From CAZNFR01 sp964572225 (lineage in GTDB: Bacteria; Bacteroidota; Bacteroidia; Bacteroidales; GCA-2748055): a stretch of 25,409 nt of DNA. Both the position numbers and the translations under genes were made by a program. The notes under the pieces are model-generated. The model did no database searches. It saw nothing but the letters and a program-made list of their open reading frames with translations, and was not told the origin of the DNA. The stretch spans positions 1 through 25,409 of the forward strand of contig CAZNFR010000052.1 in the NCBI GenBank assembly GCA_964572225.1, read 5' to 3'. Positions 10,001-16,397 of the stretch are shown here, piece after piece. How positions within the stretch are numbered: the first letter of the stretch is position 1; the number at the start of each line of letters is the position of its first letter.

Positions 10001-11535
10001 TGATATTTGACCTTAAGAATGCGAATCCCCACGCAAAGATCAGTGTCAAGCTCGTTTCGGAAAGCGGGGTTGGAACCATTGCAGCCGGGGTGGCAAAAGC
10101 AAAGGCCGATTTGATCACCATCAGTGGAAATGAGGGAGGAACAGGTGCAAGTCCCACTTCCTCCATTAAACATGCTGGTATTCCCATGGAAATGGGGTTG
10201 GCGGAAGCACAACAAACTCTGGTGATGAATAACCTTCGGAAGAATGTGGTACTCCAAACTGATGGTCAGTTGAAAACCGGATGGGATGTGATCCTTGCAG
10301 GTTTGCTCGGTGCGGAGGAGTTTGGATTTTCAACGGCTGCTCTGATTAGTATCGGGTGTATTATGATGCGGAAATGCCATTTGAATACCTGTCCTGTAGG
10401 AGTAGCCACACAGGATCCGGTTCTCAGAGCCAAGTTCAGGGGGCAGGTAGATTCGCTGGTGAATTTCTTTCACTTTGTGGCTGAGGAAATCCGGGAAAAC
10501 CTGGCTCAACTCGGCTTTAGAAAAATTGAAGACATTGTGGGAAGATCGGATCTTTTAATCCGAAGAAAGGACATTGATCACTGGAAGACAGGAAATCTTG
10601 ATTTGTCTCCCCTGATGCATATACCCCTGGAATCCAAAAAATTCCCCATACACTTTACCACACTTCAGGATCATAAGGTGGATCATGTGATGGACAGGGA
10701 GTTGATAAAAGAATGCAAGCCCGCCCTGGATGGGCAGGGTGAGGTCGTGCTTTCCAAAATCATTAAAAACACTGACCGAACCACCGGAGCCATGTTATCG
10801 GGTGAAATTGCCCGTAAATACGGAGCCGAGGGCCTGCCGGAGGGATCCATCAGGATTCAATTCCAGGGCTCTGCAGGACAGAGCTTTGGAGCCTTTCTTG
10901 CCCGCGGTGTGGAATTTAAGCTTTTTGGAGACAGCAATGATTATCTTGGGAAAGGACTTTCGGGTGGAAGGATCATTGTTGTTCCCGAAGAAAATTCGGC
11001 ATTTAAACCCGAGGAAAATATAATAATCGGGAATACAGTGTTGTATGGGGCAACCAGTGGTGAAATTTATATAAACGGCGTGGCCGGGGAGCGTTTTTGC
11101 GTGAGGAATTCGGGAGCAGTCGCCGTGGTTGAAGGTGTGGGTGATCATTGTTGCGAATACATGACCGGAGGACGTACTGTTGTGCTCGGAAAAACCGGAC
11201 GAAATTTCGCTGCAGGAATGAGTGGGGGCATCGCTTATGTGCTCAATGTTGACAATGATTTCGACTATTATTGCAACATGGGGATGGTCGAGTTGTCGCT
11301 GGTTGAGGAAAGGTCAGAAATAGGGGAGCTCAAATCCCTGATTCAAAAGCACCTGGATTACACCGGAAGTCCTCTTGCCCATAGAATACTTGAGAATTGG
11401 GATGAATACCTTGAAAGGTTTATCAAAGTTATTCCCTACGAGTACCGAAGGGTTATGGAAGAGGAGAAGCTCGAGCAGCTTAAGAAAAAGATACGTGAAA
11501 TGGAAACGGATGTAGAACAAATCAGTATAGGATAA
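7006..11535 (+). CDS. gltB: Glutamate synthase large (alpha) subunit
   Basis: Catalyses the glutamine amidotransferase and FMN-dependent synthase steps of 2-oxoglutarate plus glutamine to two glutamates; cytoplasmic, working with GltD. The start at 7006 follows an AAGGAG at 6996-7001; an upstream GTG at 6958 lies inside the leader terminator and is rejected. The 1509-aa product has the family's usual length. Cys21 in EHDNCGIGF is the expected N-terminal nucleophile after removal of a 20-residue propeptide. The FMN domain contains SGNEGGTGASPTSS, and the 3Fe-4S cluster cysteines are C1118, C1124 and C1129 (CIMMRKCHLNTC). The C-terminal GXGXG beta-helix shows repeats such as GGRIIVV and GGRTVVLGKTGRNFAAGMSG. 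gltD follows after 19 bases. Expression probably depends on the leader attenuator. No broken motifs were seen. Confidence 0.97.
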   Translation: MNQQSLPGMGMYRSEFEHDNCGIGFVAHIRGKKSHSIVDKGLEVLENMSHRGAEGADAKTGDGAGILVQIPRDFYLIQGFALPPEGQFGTGIVFLPVDKSEASRCEEVLLELIARENIELIGFRDVPRDNSTLGKDSRDAEPEMKQILLGADMEQDVLERKLYIIRKKAEKIIRASNLKQKKSFYIPSLSTKILIYKGMLTSEQLREYYLDLRDKRFQSAIALVHSRFSTNTFPSWDLAQPFRMLAHNGEINTLRGNRFWMQARESILKSEILGNLEEIYPVVEPGMSDSASLDNVLEFLVMSGKSLPHALAMLIPESWNDKNPIPPELKAFYEYYSTIMEPWDGPASLIVTDGRYIGGTLDRNGLRPSRYIITSNDMIVMGSEVGVQTFKPSDVVEKGRLKPGKMMLVDTEKGEIMMDEELKKSLSGRNPYQEWIKLNMVSLDEIETGHVVAPDMADNYELYLRAFNYTREDIETIIKPMAEGAKEPIGSMGNDAPVAVLSQKSQRLFNYFKQQFAQVTNPAIDPIREELVMSLTGYIGSLQTNLLDEMPDHVKMVKFKNPVINNTTFQLVKNLKYKGFSNVVIPMVFDRSKGAEGLEKGLTGLCELAEKAVDEGRNYIILSDREIDAEHAPIPSLLAVSAVHHHLIRKRKRMQIDIVVETAEAREVHHFALLFGYGASIINPYLAFSVVERLVKEKLIQLDYEKAEKNFIKAVNNGLLKILSKMGISTLRSYRAAQIFEAIGISNEVVDKYFTGTISRIEGIGLKEIATEALEPHYKAFHEGVEDERIFSGIYSYRKYGEHHAWNPDTIALLQWSTRTGDYQKYKEYSEVVKKQNAMPSFLRGFFDIKRNPIDISEVEPVETIMKRFVTGAMSYGSISREAHETLAVAMNRIGGRSNTGEGGEDPLRFEVREDGTNARSAIKQVASGRFGVTGHYLVNADEIQIKIAQGAKPGEGGQLPGHKVDKIIARTRYSIPGITLISPPPHHDIYSIEDLAQLIFDLKNANPHAKISVKLVSESGVGTIAAGVAKAKADLITISGNEGGTGASPTSSIKHAGIPMEMGLAEAQQTLVMNNLRKNVVLQTDGQLKTGWDVILAGLLGAEEFGFSTAALISIGCIMMRKCHLNTCPVGVATQDPVLRAKFRGQVDSLVNFFHFVAEEIRENLAQLGFRKIEDIVGRSDLLIRRKDIDHWKTGNLDLSPLMHIPLESKKFPIHFTTLQDHKVDHVMDRELIKECKPALDGQGEVVLSKIIKNTDRTTGAMLSGEIARKYGAEGLPEGSIRIQFQGSAGQSFGAFLARGVEFKLFGDSNDYLGKGLSGGRIIVVPEENSAFKPEENIIIGNTVLYGATSGEIYINGVAGERFCVRNSGAVAVVEGVGDHCCEYMTGGRTVVLGKTGRNFAAGMSGGIAYVLNVDNDFDYYCNMGMVELSLVEERSEIGELKSLIQKHLDYTGSPLAHRILENWDEYLERFIKVIPYEYRRVMEEEKLEQLKKKIREMETDVEQISIG

Positions 11536-11554
11536 ACTGAAAAAAACACGAAAA

Positions 11555-12988
11555 ATGGGAGATCCAAGAGGATTTATTAAAGTACCACTAAAAGTTGCCG
11601 GAAACCGGCCTGTACAGGAAAGGATCAGTGATTTCGGAGAAGTGGAGCAGACGCTCAACAGTGAGGACCGCAAGTTGCAGGCTTCACGTTGTATGGATTG
11701 TGGAATACCTTTCTGTCATTGGGGTTGCCCGGTCGATAATCTTATTCCGGAATGGAATGATATGTTATATAAGGGCGAATGGAAAAAGGCCATCGAGCTT
11801 TTGCATTCTACCAACAACTTTCCAGAGTTTACAGGAAGAATTTGTCCGGCACCCTGCGAGCATTCCTGTGTTCTTAATATCGAGGAAGAACCGGTAACGA
11901 TCAGGGAAAACGAAGCAGCAATTGTGGAACATGCATTTGCGGAAGGGTATATAAAACCTGAACCTCCGAAATACAGGACCGGAAAAACTGTTGCTGTAAT
12001 AGGCTCGGGTCCGGCGGGAATGGCCTGTGCAGATCTCTTAAATAAATGGGGACATACTGTTACCCTTTTTGAGAAAGACGATGCTGCCGGTGGACTTCTC
12101 CGATATGGTATCCCTGATTTTAAGCTCAATAAGGTATTTGTTGACAGAAGGCTTAACCTGATGATGGAAGAGGGATTGGTTGTAAAAACCGGGATTGAGG
12201 TAGGCAGAGATATTTATGCTGAAGAACTTCTCAGGGATTTTGACGCGGTTTGTCTGGCGGTAGGTGCTATGAAACCAAGGGATCTGCCGGTGGAAGGTCG
12301 TAATCTTGACGGAGTGCATTTTGCGATGGAGTTTCTTACCCAGCAAAATAAGATTAACCGGGGCTATAATATCCCCTATGATCATCTCATCAGTGCCAAA
12401 GACAGGCATGTGGTGGTCATCGGAGGTGGGGATACCGGTTCCGATTGTGTGGGAACAGCGATTCGGCAGGGTGCCAAATCGGTACTTCAGATAGAGATTC
12501 TTCCAAAACCACCGGTAAAAAGAGAAGAGGACAATCCATGGCCTTATTTCGGCAAGACACTGAAAACTTCTAGTTCTCATGAGGAGGGATGTGAGCGTAG
12601 ATGGAATCTGGCAACCCAACGGTTTATCGGAAGTCAGCAAAGAGTAACCGAAATGGAGGTTCAACGGGTTGAGTGGATCAAGAATGGTTTTTCGAGGCCG
12701 GAAATGAAAATGATTGAAGGTAGTTCTGAAATCATTAAAGTCGATCTGGTTTTGCTTGCCATGGGTTTTGTTCAACCGATTCACGAGGGATTATTGCAGT
12801 CCCTTAAACTAGAGTACACTGACAGGAATAACATAAAAATAAGTGATCAATACCAGACCAATCAGGCAAAAGTGTTTGCTGCAGGCGATTCAGTTTTGGG
12901 AGCGAGTCTTGTGGTCAGGGCTATTCACTCGGGCAGGGAAGCCGCAAAAAGGATAGATAATTATCTAAAAAATCCGCTTCTGCATTAG
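11555..12988 (+). CDS. gltD: Glutamate synthase small (beta) subunit
   Basis: FAD and iron-sulfur flavoprotein that passes electrons from NADPH to GltB. The 477-aa product opens with the family's MGDPRGFIKV. Two cysteine clusters for 4Fe-4S centres are intact: C46, C49, C54 and C58 (CMDCGIPFCHWGC), and C97, C101 and C105 (CPAPCEHSC). The FAD-binding VIGSGPAG is at about 148-155 and the NAD(P)H-binding VIGGGDTGSD at about 288-297. The C-terminal VFAAGDSVLGASLVVRAI closes the FAD site. It starts 19 bases after gltB and is surely co-transcribed. No separate terminator follows it: the next hairpin is the trpB2 leader terminator, so gltBD read-through RNA would also meet that attenuator. Confidence 0.97.
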   Translation: MGDPRGFIKVPLKVAGNRPVQERISDFGEVEQTLNSEDRKLQASRCMDCGIPFCHWGCPVDNLIPEWNDMLYKGEWKKAIELLHSTNNFPEFTGRICPAPCEHSCVLNIEEEPVTIRENEAAIVEHAFAEGYIKPEPPKYRTGKTVAVIGSGPAGMACADLLNKWGHTVTLFEKDDAAGGLLRYGIPDFKLNKVFVDRRLNLMMEEGLVVKTGIEVGRDIYAEELLRDFDAVCLAVGAMKPRDLPVEGRNLDGVHFAMEFLTQQNKINRGYNIPYDHLISAKDRHVVVIGGGDTGSDCVGTAIRQGAKSVLQIEILPKPPVKREEDNPWPYFGKTLKTSSSHEEGCERRWNLATQRFIGSQQRVTEMEVQRVEWIKNGFSRPEMKMIEGSSEIIKVDLVLLAMGFVQPIHEGLLQSLKLEYTDRNNIKISDQYQTNQAKVFAAGDSVLGASLVVRAIHSGREAAKRIDNYLKNPLLH

Positions 12989-12995
12989 GTTATGA

Positions 12996-13025
12996 TTGTT
13001 TTAAATATAAATATTGGTATATTTG
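12996..13025 (+). promoter_or_regulatory. Bacteroidota-type promoter for the trpB2 leader
   Basis: TATATTTG at 13018-13025 is an exact TAnnTTTG -7 box, with TTG at 12996-12998 19 bases upstream as a partial -33 box. It begins 8 bases after the gltD stop. The predicted start near 13031 leaves a 5' UTR of only a few bases before the leader ATG at 13038, a layout like that of the gltB leader. Confidence 0.6.
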
Positions 13026-13037
13026 GATCAGACAAAA

Positions 13038-13094
13038 ATGAAACACAGCAAAATACATACCCGTTGGTGGTGCCATTTCAAGGAAAGGTCGTAA
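13038..13094 (+). CDS. trpL: Tryptophan attenuator leader peptide
   Basis: An 18-codon ORF, MKHSKIHTRWWCHFKERS, with tandem Trp codons TGG TGG at 13065-13070 and a TAA stop at 13092-13094. It lies between a consensus promoter and an intrinsic terminator just ahead of a tryptophan synthase beta gene. A ribosome waiting at the second Trp codon would cover bases to roughly 13080 and leave 13086-13096 free to form the antiterminator; a ribosome reaching the stop would mask that segment. Tandem Trp codons by chance in such a short ORF, with this spacing and this downstream gene, are improbable. No Shine-Dalgarno is visible. It works as a sensor, and the peptide itself probably has no function. Confidence 0.86.
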   Translation: MKHSKIHTRWWCHFKERS

Positions 13095-13147
13095 ACAACG
13101 TGTATAAAATTGCTCAAAATATCATAAGGCAGGTTCGTTTACGACCT
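13086..13147 (+). promoter_or_regulatory. Antiterminator helix of the trpB2 leader
   Basis: Bases 13086-13096 (AGGTCGTAAAC) are the exact reverse complement of 13137-13147 (GTTTACGACCT), an 11-bp perfect helix. The second strand takes the terminator loop plus the first part of the terminator 3' arm, so it excludes the terminator. A short pairing of 13062-13066 (CGTTG) with 13096-13100 (CAACG) could be the equivalent of the 1:2 pause hairpin, but is weak. Confidence 0.8.
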
Positions 13148-13156
13148 GCCTTTTTT
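13126..13156 (+). terminator. Intrinsic terminator/attenuator before trpB2
   Basis: Arms 13126-13134 (AAGGCAGGT) and 13144-13152 (ACCTGCCTT) form nine pairs, extended by C13136-G13143 and G13137-C13142 after a one-base bulge, with loop TTTA. The T-run spans 13151-13156. It sits 38 bases before the trpB2 start and can also end gltBD transcripts. Confidence 0.87.
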
Positions 13157-13193
13157 ATTACAGCTAAATCCAATAATTAAAAACTCTACTGAC

Positions 13194-14555
13194 ATGAGCA
13201 AAACCAAGAAGATTTTTTTATCTGAGAAGGAGATGCCCCAGCAATGGTACAACATTGCAGCGGATATGCCGAACAAGCCGCTTCCGCCATTACATCCCGG
13301 GACCAAGCAGCCCATCGGACCGGAGGATCTCGCGGCCCTTTTTCCAATGGAATTGATAAAACAGGAGGTGTCGGCCGAAAAATTCATTGATATTCCAGAG
13401 GAAGTTCAGGAAATTTACCGGATCTGGAGACCAACTCCGCTTGTAAGGGCATATAATCTGGAAAAATACCTGGATGCTCCGGTTAAAATTTTCTATAAAA
13501 ATGAAAGTATAAGTCCAGCAGGCTCTCACAAACCAAATACGGCGGTTCCTCAGGCATTTTATAATTACAAAGAGGGAGTAAAAAAGATGACTACAGAGAC
13601 CGGTGCAGGTCAGTGGGGAAGCGCACTTGCCTTTGCCTGTAGTTTTTTTGATATTGATCTTAAAGTGTTTATGGTTAAGATAAGTTATAATCAGAAACCC
13701 TATCGGAAGTCCTTAATGAATGTTTGGAATGCTGAAGTGTTTCCTTCCCCGACAGAATTTACGGATTCGGGCCGGCAAATTCTGGCGCAGGATCCCGATT
13801 CACCAGGAAGTCTGGGTATTGCAATCTCTGAAGCCGTGGAAATGGCAGCCAAGGATCCTGAAACCAAGTATTCCCTCGGAAGTGTGTTAAACCATGTTTT
13901 GCTGCATCAGACGGTTATCGGACTGGAAGCAAAGAAACAACTGGAACTGGCAGATGCTGAGCCAGATATTATTATCGGATGTTTTGGTGGGGGTAGCAAT
14001 TTTGCCGGACTTTCATTCCCTTTCCTGGGGGATAATTTTACACAGGGAAAGAACACCCGGGTAATCGCAGTGGAGCCTGCTTCCTGTCCTAAACTTACCC
14101 GGGGTAAGTTCCAGTACGATTTCGGAGATACCGTGGGGCATACCCCGCTTTTGCCCATGTTTACGCTGGGACATAATTTTGTGCCTGCAAAGATTCATGC
14201 AGGCGGACTCCGGTATCATGGTGCCGGGACGATTGTTAGTCAGCTTTTAAAAGATAATTTAATTGAGGCTCAATCGGTGAAGCAATTGGAGACCTTTGAA
14301 GCAGGAGTACTTTTTGCCAGGACCGAGGGAATCGTTCCTGCTCCTGAAACCTCTCATGCCATTGCTGCTGTAATTCGTGAGGCAAGAATAGCAAAGAAGG
14401 AAGGAAAAGAGAAAACCATTGTATTTAACTTCTCGGGACACGGAATGATTGATCTGGGAGCTTATGATAAATACTTTGCAGGCGATCTTGAGGATCATGA
14501 AGTAACCGATGCGGAGATTTTTAAGAGTCTGTCACAATTGGAACAATTGGTTTAG
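13194..14555 (+). CDS. trpB: Tryptophan synthase beta chain, TrpB2 type
   Basis: PLP enzyme condensing indole with L-serine to tryptophan. The 453-aa product has the long N-terminus and signatures of the TrpB2 branch (TIGR01415-like): SPAGSHKPNTAVPQ with the PLP lysine Lys113, TTETGAGQWGSALAFAC with the catalytic Glu, and the phosphate-binding CFGGGSNFAGLSFP. The C-terminal VFNFSGHGMIDLGAYDKY fits as well. The start follows the attenuator with no Shine-Dalgarno. No trpA or other trp gene is adjacent on this side; a terminator follows the stop. TrpB2 proteins are often orphan copies thought to salvage free indole. A Trp-codon attenuator ahead of this one supports a role in tryptophan supply in place of an unrelated aminoacrylate reaction. 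Confidence 0.93.
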   Translation: MSKTKKIFLSEKEMPQQWYNIAADMPNKPLPPLHPGTKQPIGPEDLAALFPMELIKQEVSAEKFIDIPEEVQEIYRIWRPTPLVRAYNLEKYLDAPVKIFYKNESISPAGSHKPNTAVPQAFYNYKEGVKKMTTETGAGQWGSALAFACSFFDIDLKVFMVKISYNQKPYRKSLMNVWNAEVFPSPTEFTDSGRQILAQDPDSPGSLGIAISEAVEMAAKDPETKYSLGSVLNHVLLHQTVIGLEAKKQLELADAEPDIIIGCFGGGSNFAGLSFPFLGDNFTQGKNTRVIAVEPASCPKLTRGKFQYDFGDTVGHTPLLPMFTLGHNFVPAKIHAGGLRYHGAGTIVSQLLKDNLIEAQSVKQLETFEAGVLFARTEGIVPAPETSHAIAAVIREARIAKKEGKEKTIVFNFSGHGMIDLGAYDKYFAGDLEDHEVTDAEIFKSLSQLEQLV

Positions 14556-14590
14556 GTTTATAAATATGATTAGTGTGGTGGGGAAAAAAA

Positions 14591-14618
14591 AGAGGCTGGC
14601 ATTGCGCCAGCCTCTTTT
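14591..14618. terminator. Bidirectional terminator between trpB2 and amt
   Basis: Perfect 10-bp stem, arms 14591-14600 (AGAGGCTGGC) and 14606-14615 (GCCAGCCTCT), loop ATTGC. It has Ts on the plus side and a longer A-run (14584-14591) that becomes a T-run on the minus strand, so it can end both convergent units. Confidence 0.92.
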
Positions 14619-14645
14619 CGTTTATATCTCCGCCTTTACATTAAT

Positions 14646-15911
14646 TTACATATTATATGAAGTTTCACCGTGTTCATAAATATCAAGACCCTCTTCTTCA
14701 ATCCGTCTCGGAGCCCTGAGTCCAACGGTATATTTAAGGATGCTGAATAAGATGAATCCCGTACCCAGAGACCATGCGCCAATGGCAAGGACTCCGATAA
14801 GCTGGGATACCAGCTGTGCTGTTCCACCACCATAAAGCAGGCCGTTACCTGTTGAAAATACCCCAACAAGTATAGTTCCGGTTGCGCCGGCCAGTCCGTG
14901 TACTGAAACTGCTCCAACAGGGTCGTCAACCTTTAAGACCTTATCAATAAAGGATACACCCAATACCAGAACGATACCTGAAATAATACCGATAATGATC
15001 GCTCCTCCAGGACTTACGACATTGCAACCCGCGGTGATTCCCACCAGTCCGGCCAGAGCACCGTTAAGAGTCAGGCTCAGCCCCGGCCGCTTGTATTTCA
15101 TCCATGTGAAGAATAGAGCAGTAAGGGCACCTGCCGCTGCGGATAAGTTCGTGGTAACTGCAATATGAGCAATGGCTGAAGCATTGTCTTCACCGGCAGC
15201 TGCAAGCTGAGATCCCGGGTTAAATCCGAACCAGCCAAACCACAGTATGAAAACACCCAGAGCACCCAGTATTAGGTTATGTCCGGGGATCGCCCGTGGC
15301 TCACCGGATGAACTGTACTTCCCAATCCTGGGACCTACAATCCAGGCACCCATAAGTCCAACCCAGGCACCCACCGAATGAACCACGGTTGACCCTGCAA
15401 AATCATGGAATGGAGTTTCCATGCTGGAAAGCCATCCGCCTCCCCACACCCAATGACCGGATACCGGATAAATGAATGCAGTTATCACAAGAGAAAAAAC
15501 CAGATAGGAACCGAACTTGGTTCTTTCAGCCATGGCACCGGAAACAATGGTTGCAGCAGTAGCTGCAAAAACAGTCTGAAAAAGTAAACTAGCCTTATCG
15601 GGTACTCCGTTTATTTCATCGCTGCTATAGAAAAGATCGATTTTCCCTATAAATCCCCCAATGTCTTCTCCGTACATAATTGTATAGCCTACAAGCCAGA
15701 ATACAATTGAACCAATAGAAAAATCAGCAAAGTTTTTCATAAGGATGTTTGCTGAGTTCTTGGAACGGGTAAATCCCGCTTCCACCATGGCAAATCCAGG
15801 CTGCATGAACATTACCAAAAATGCAGCCAGTAGAATCCACATAGTATCAGCCGAAACGGTGAGACCCGCAACGGCATCTGATATCTTTAAGAATAGAATT
15901 TTAATATCCAT
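14646..15911 (-). CDS. amt: Ammonium transporter
   Basis: Inner-membrane ammonium channel of the Amt/MEP/Rh family, 421 aa with about eleven hydrophobic segments. MWILLAAFLVMFMQPGFAMVEAG near residues 24-46 is the usual first-helix motif. The conserved pore twin histidines are His178 (DFAGSTVVHSVGAWVG) and His338 (AVSVHGLAGATG). It lacks a long cleavable signal peptide, and the C-terminus is a short cytoplasmic tail ending in the GLDIYEHGE region, which in Amt proteins contacts P-II. The P-II gene lies 30 bases upstream on the same strand, so the two are an operon: import of ammonium gated by P-II, feeding glutamine synthetase and then the GltBD pair encoded just across the terminator. Confidence 0.96.
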   Translation of the reverse strand: MDIKILFLKISDAVAGLTVSADTMWILLAAFLVMFMQPGFAMVEAGFTRSKNSANILMKNFADFSIGSIVFWLVGYTIMYGEDIGGFIGKIDLFYSSDEINGVPDKASLLFQTVFAATAATIVSGAMAERTKFGSYLVFSLVITAFIYPVSGHWVWGGGWLSSMETPFHDFAGSTVVHSVGAWVGLMGAWIVGPRIGKYSSSGEPRAIPGHNLILGALGVFILWFGWFGFNPGSQLAAAGEDNASAIAHIAVTTNLSAAAGALTALFFTWMKYKRPGLSLTLNGALAGLVGITAGCNVVSPGGAIIIGIISGIVLVLGVSFIDKVLKVDDPVGAVSVHGLAGATGTILVGVFSTGNGLLYGGGTAQLVSQLIGVLAIGAWSLGTGFILFSILKYTVGLRAPRRIEEEGLDIYEHGETSYNM

Positions 15912-15941
15912 AATTAATGTTTTTGAAGTTACAGTTACTGA

Positions 15942-16289
15942 TTACTCTTTAATATAAAGGGTTTCGTCACCTTTTTCTTCTGTCCGGATGCGATAACTCT
16001 CGGCTATGTCGGATACGAAAATCTTCCCATCTCCAACAGCTCCTGTTTTCGCCGATTTAAGAAGAGTTTTAATGGTAGGCTCCAGGTTGATATCCCTGAC
16101 AATAATGGACAAAAGCAATCTTTCAATCGTTCCCGTGTCGTAAGAAATTCCACGGTAAACCCTGCTTTCACGAGCTTTTCCTACACCGCGAACCTCCCAG
16201 AAAGAGAAGAAATCGATGCCTGCATCGTGAAGAGCTTCCTTTACCTCTTCAAATTTGGTTTTTCTGATGATAGCTTCAATTTTTTTCAT
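15942..16289 (-). CDS. glnK: P-II family nitrogen regulatory protein (GlnB/GlnK)
   Basis: Trimeric signal protein that reads 2-oxoglutarate and ATP/ADP and plugs Amt. The 115-aa product keeps the core MKKIEAIIRKTKFEEVKEAL and the GAVGDGKIFV and RIRTEEKGDE segments of the nucleotide site. The T-loop differs from the enterobacterial form: ESRVYRGISYDTGTIERLL replaces HTELYRGAEYMVDFLPKVK and is one residue shorter ahead of the tyrosine. Tyr50 (ISY) aligns with the uridylylated Tyr51. Linkage to amt favours the GlnK role. The gene is preceded by the porin-like gene on the same strand with a structured 108-base spacer. Confidence 0.94.
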   Translation of the reverse strand: MKKIEAIIRKTKFEEVKEALHDAGIDFFSFWEVRGVGKARESRVYRGISYDTGTIERLLLSIIVRDINLEPTIKTLLKSAKTGAVGDGKIFVSDIAESYRIRTEEKGDETLYIKE

Positions 16290-16329
16290 AGGTATGTTTT
16301 TTAAATTTCAAGCATTTTGATTTTATACA

Positions 16330-16381
16330 GGTTTTCAAAACTCATCGGATCGTTTTGATCCACCAGCGATGATTGAAAACC
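16330..16381 (-). other. Intercistronic hairpin between the porin-like and P-II genes
   Basis: Nested inverted repeats: 16330-16338 (GGTTTTCAA) with 16373-16381 (TTGAAAACC), 16342-16347 (TCATCG) with 16367-16372 (CGATGA), and an inner GGATC/GATCC (16347-16351, 16357-16361) that would share one base. On the minus strand no T-run follows, so this looks more like an RNA-processing or stabilising structure than a terminator. Confidence 0.55.
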
Positions 16382-16397
16382 TCACTTTATTATGATA

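Noticed and set aside
12038..12784. A 248-codon minus-strand ORF inside gltD
   Set aside because: It lies antisense to intact FAD/NADPH-binding motifs of GltD and shows no domain pattern; it is a shadow of the coding frame.
12992..13180. A 62-codon plus-strand ORF between gltD and trpB2
   Set aside because: It runs through the promoter box, leader, antiterminator and terminator in a frame different from the Trp-codon leader, has no family features, and is explained by the attenuator.
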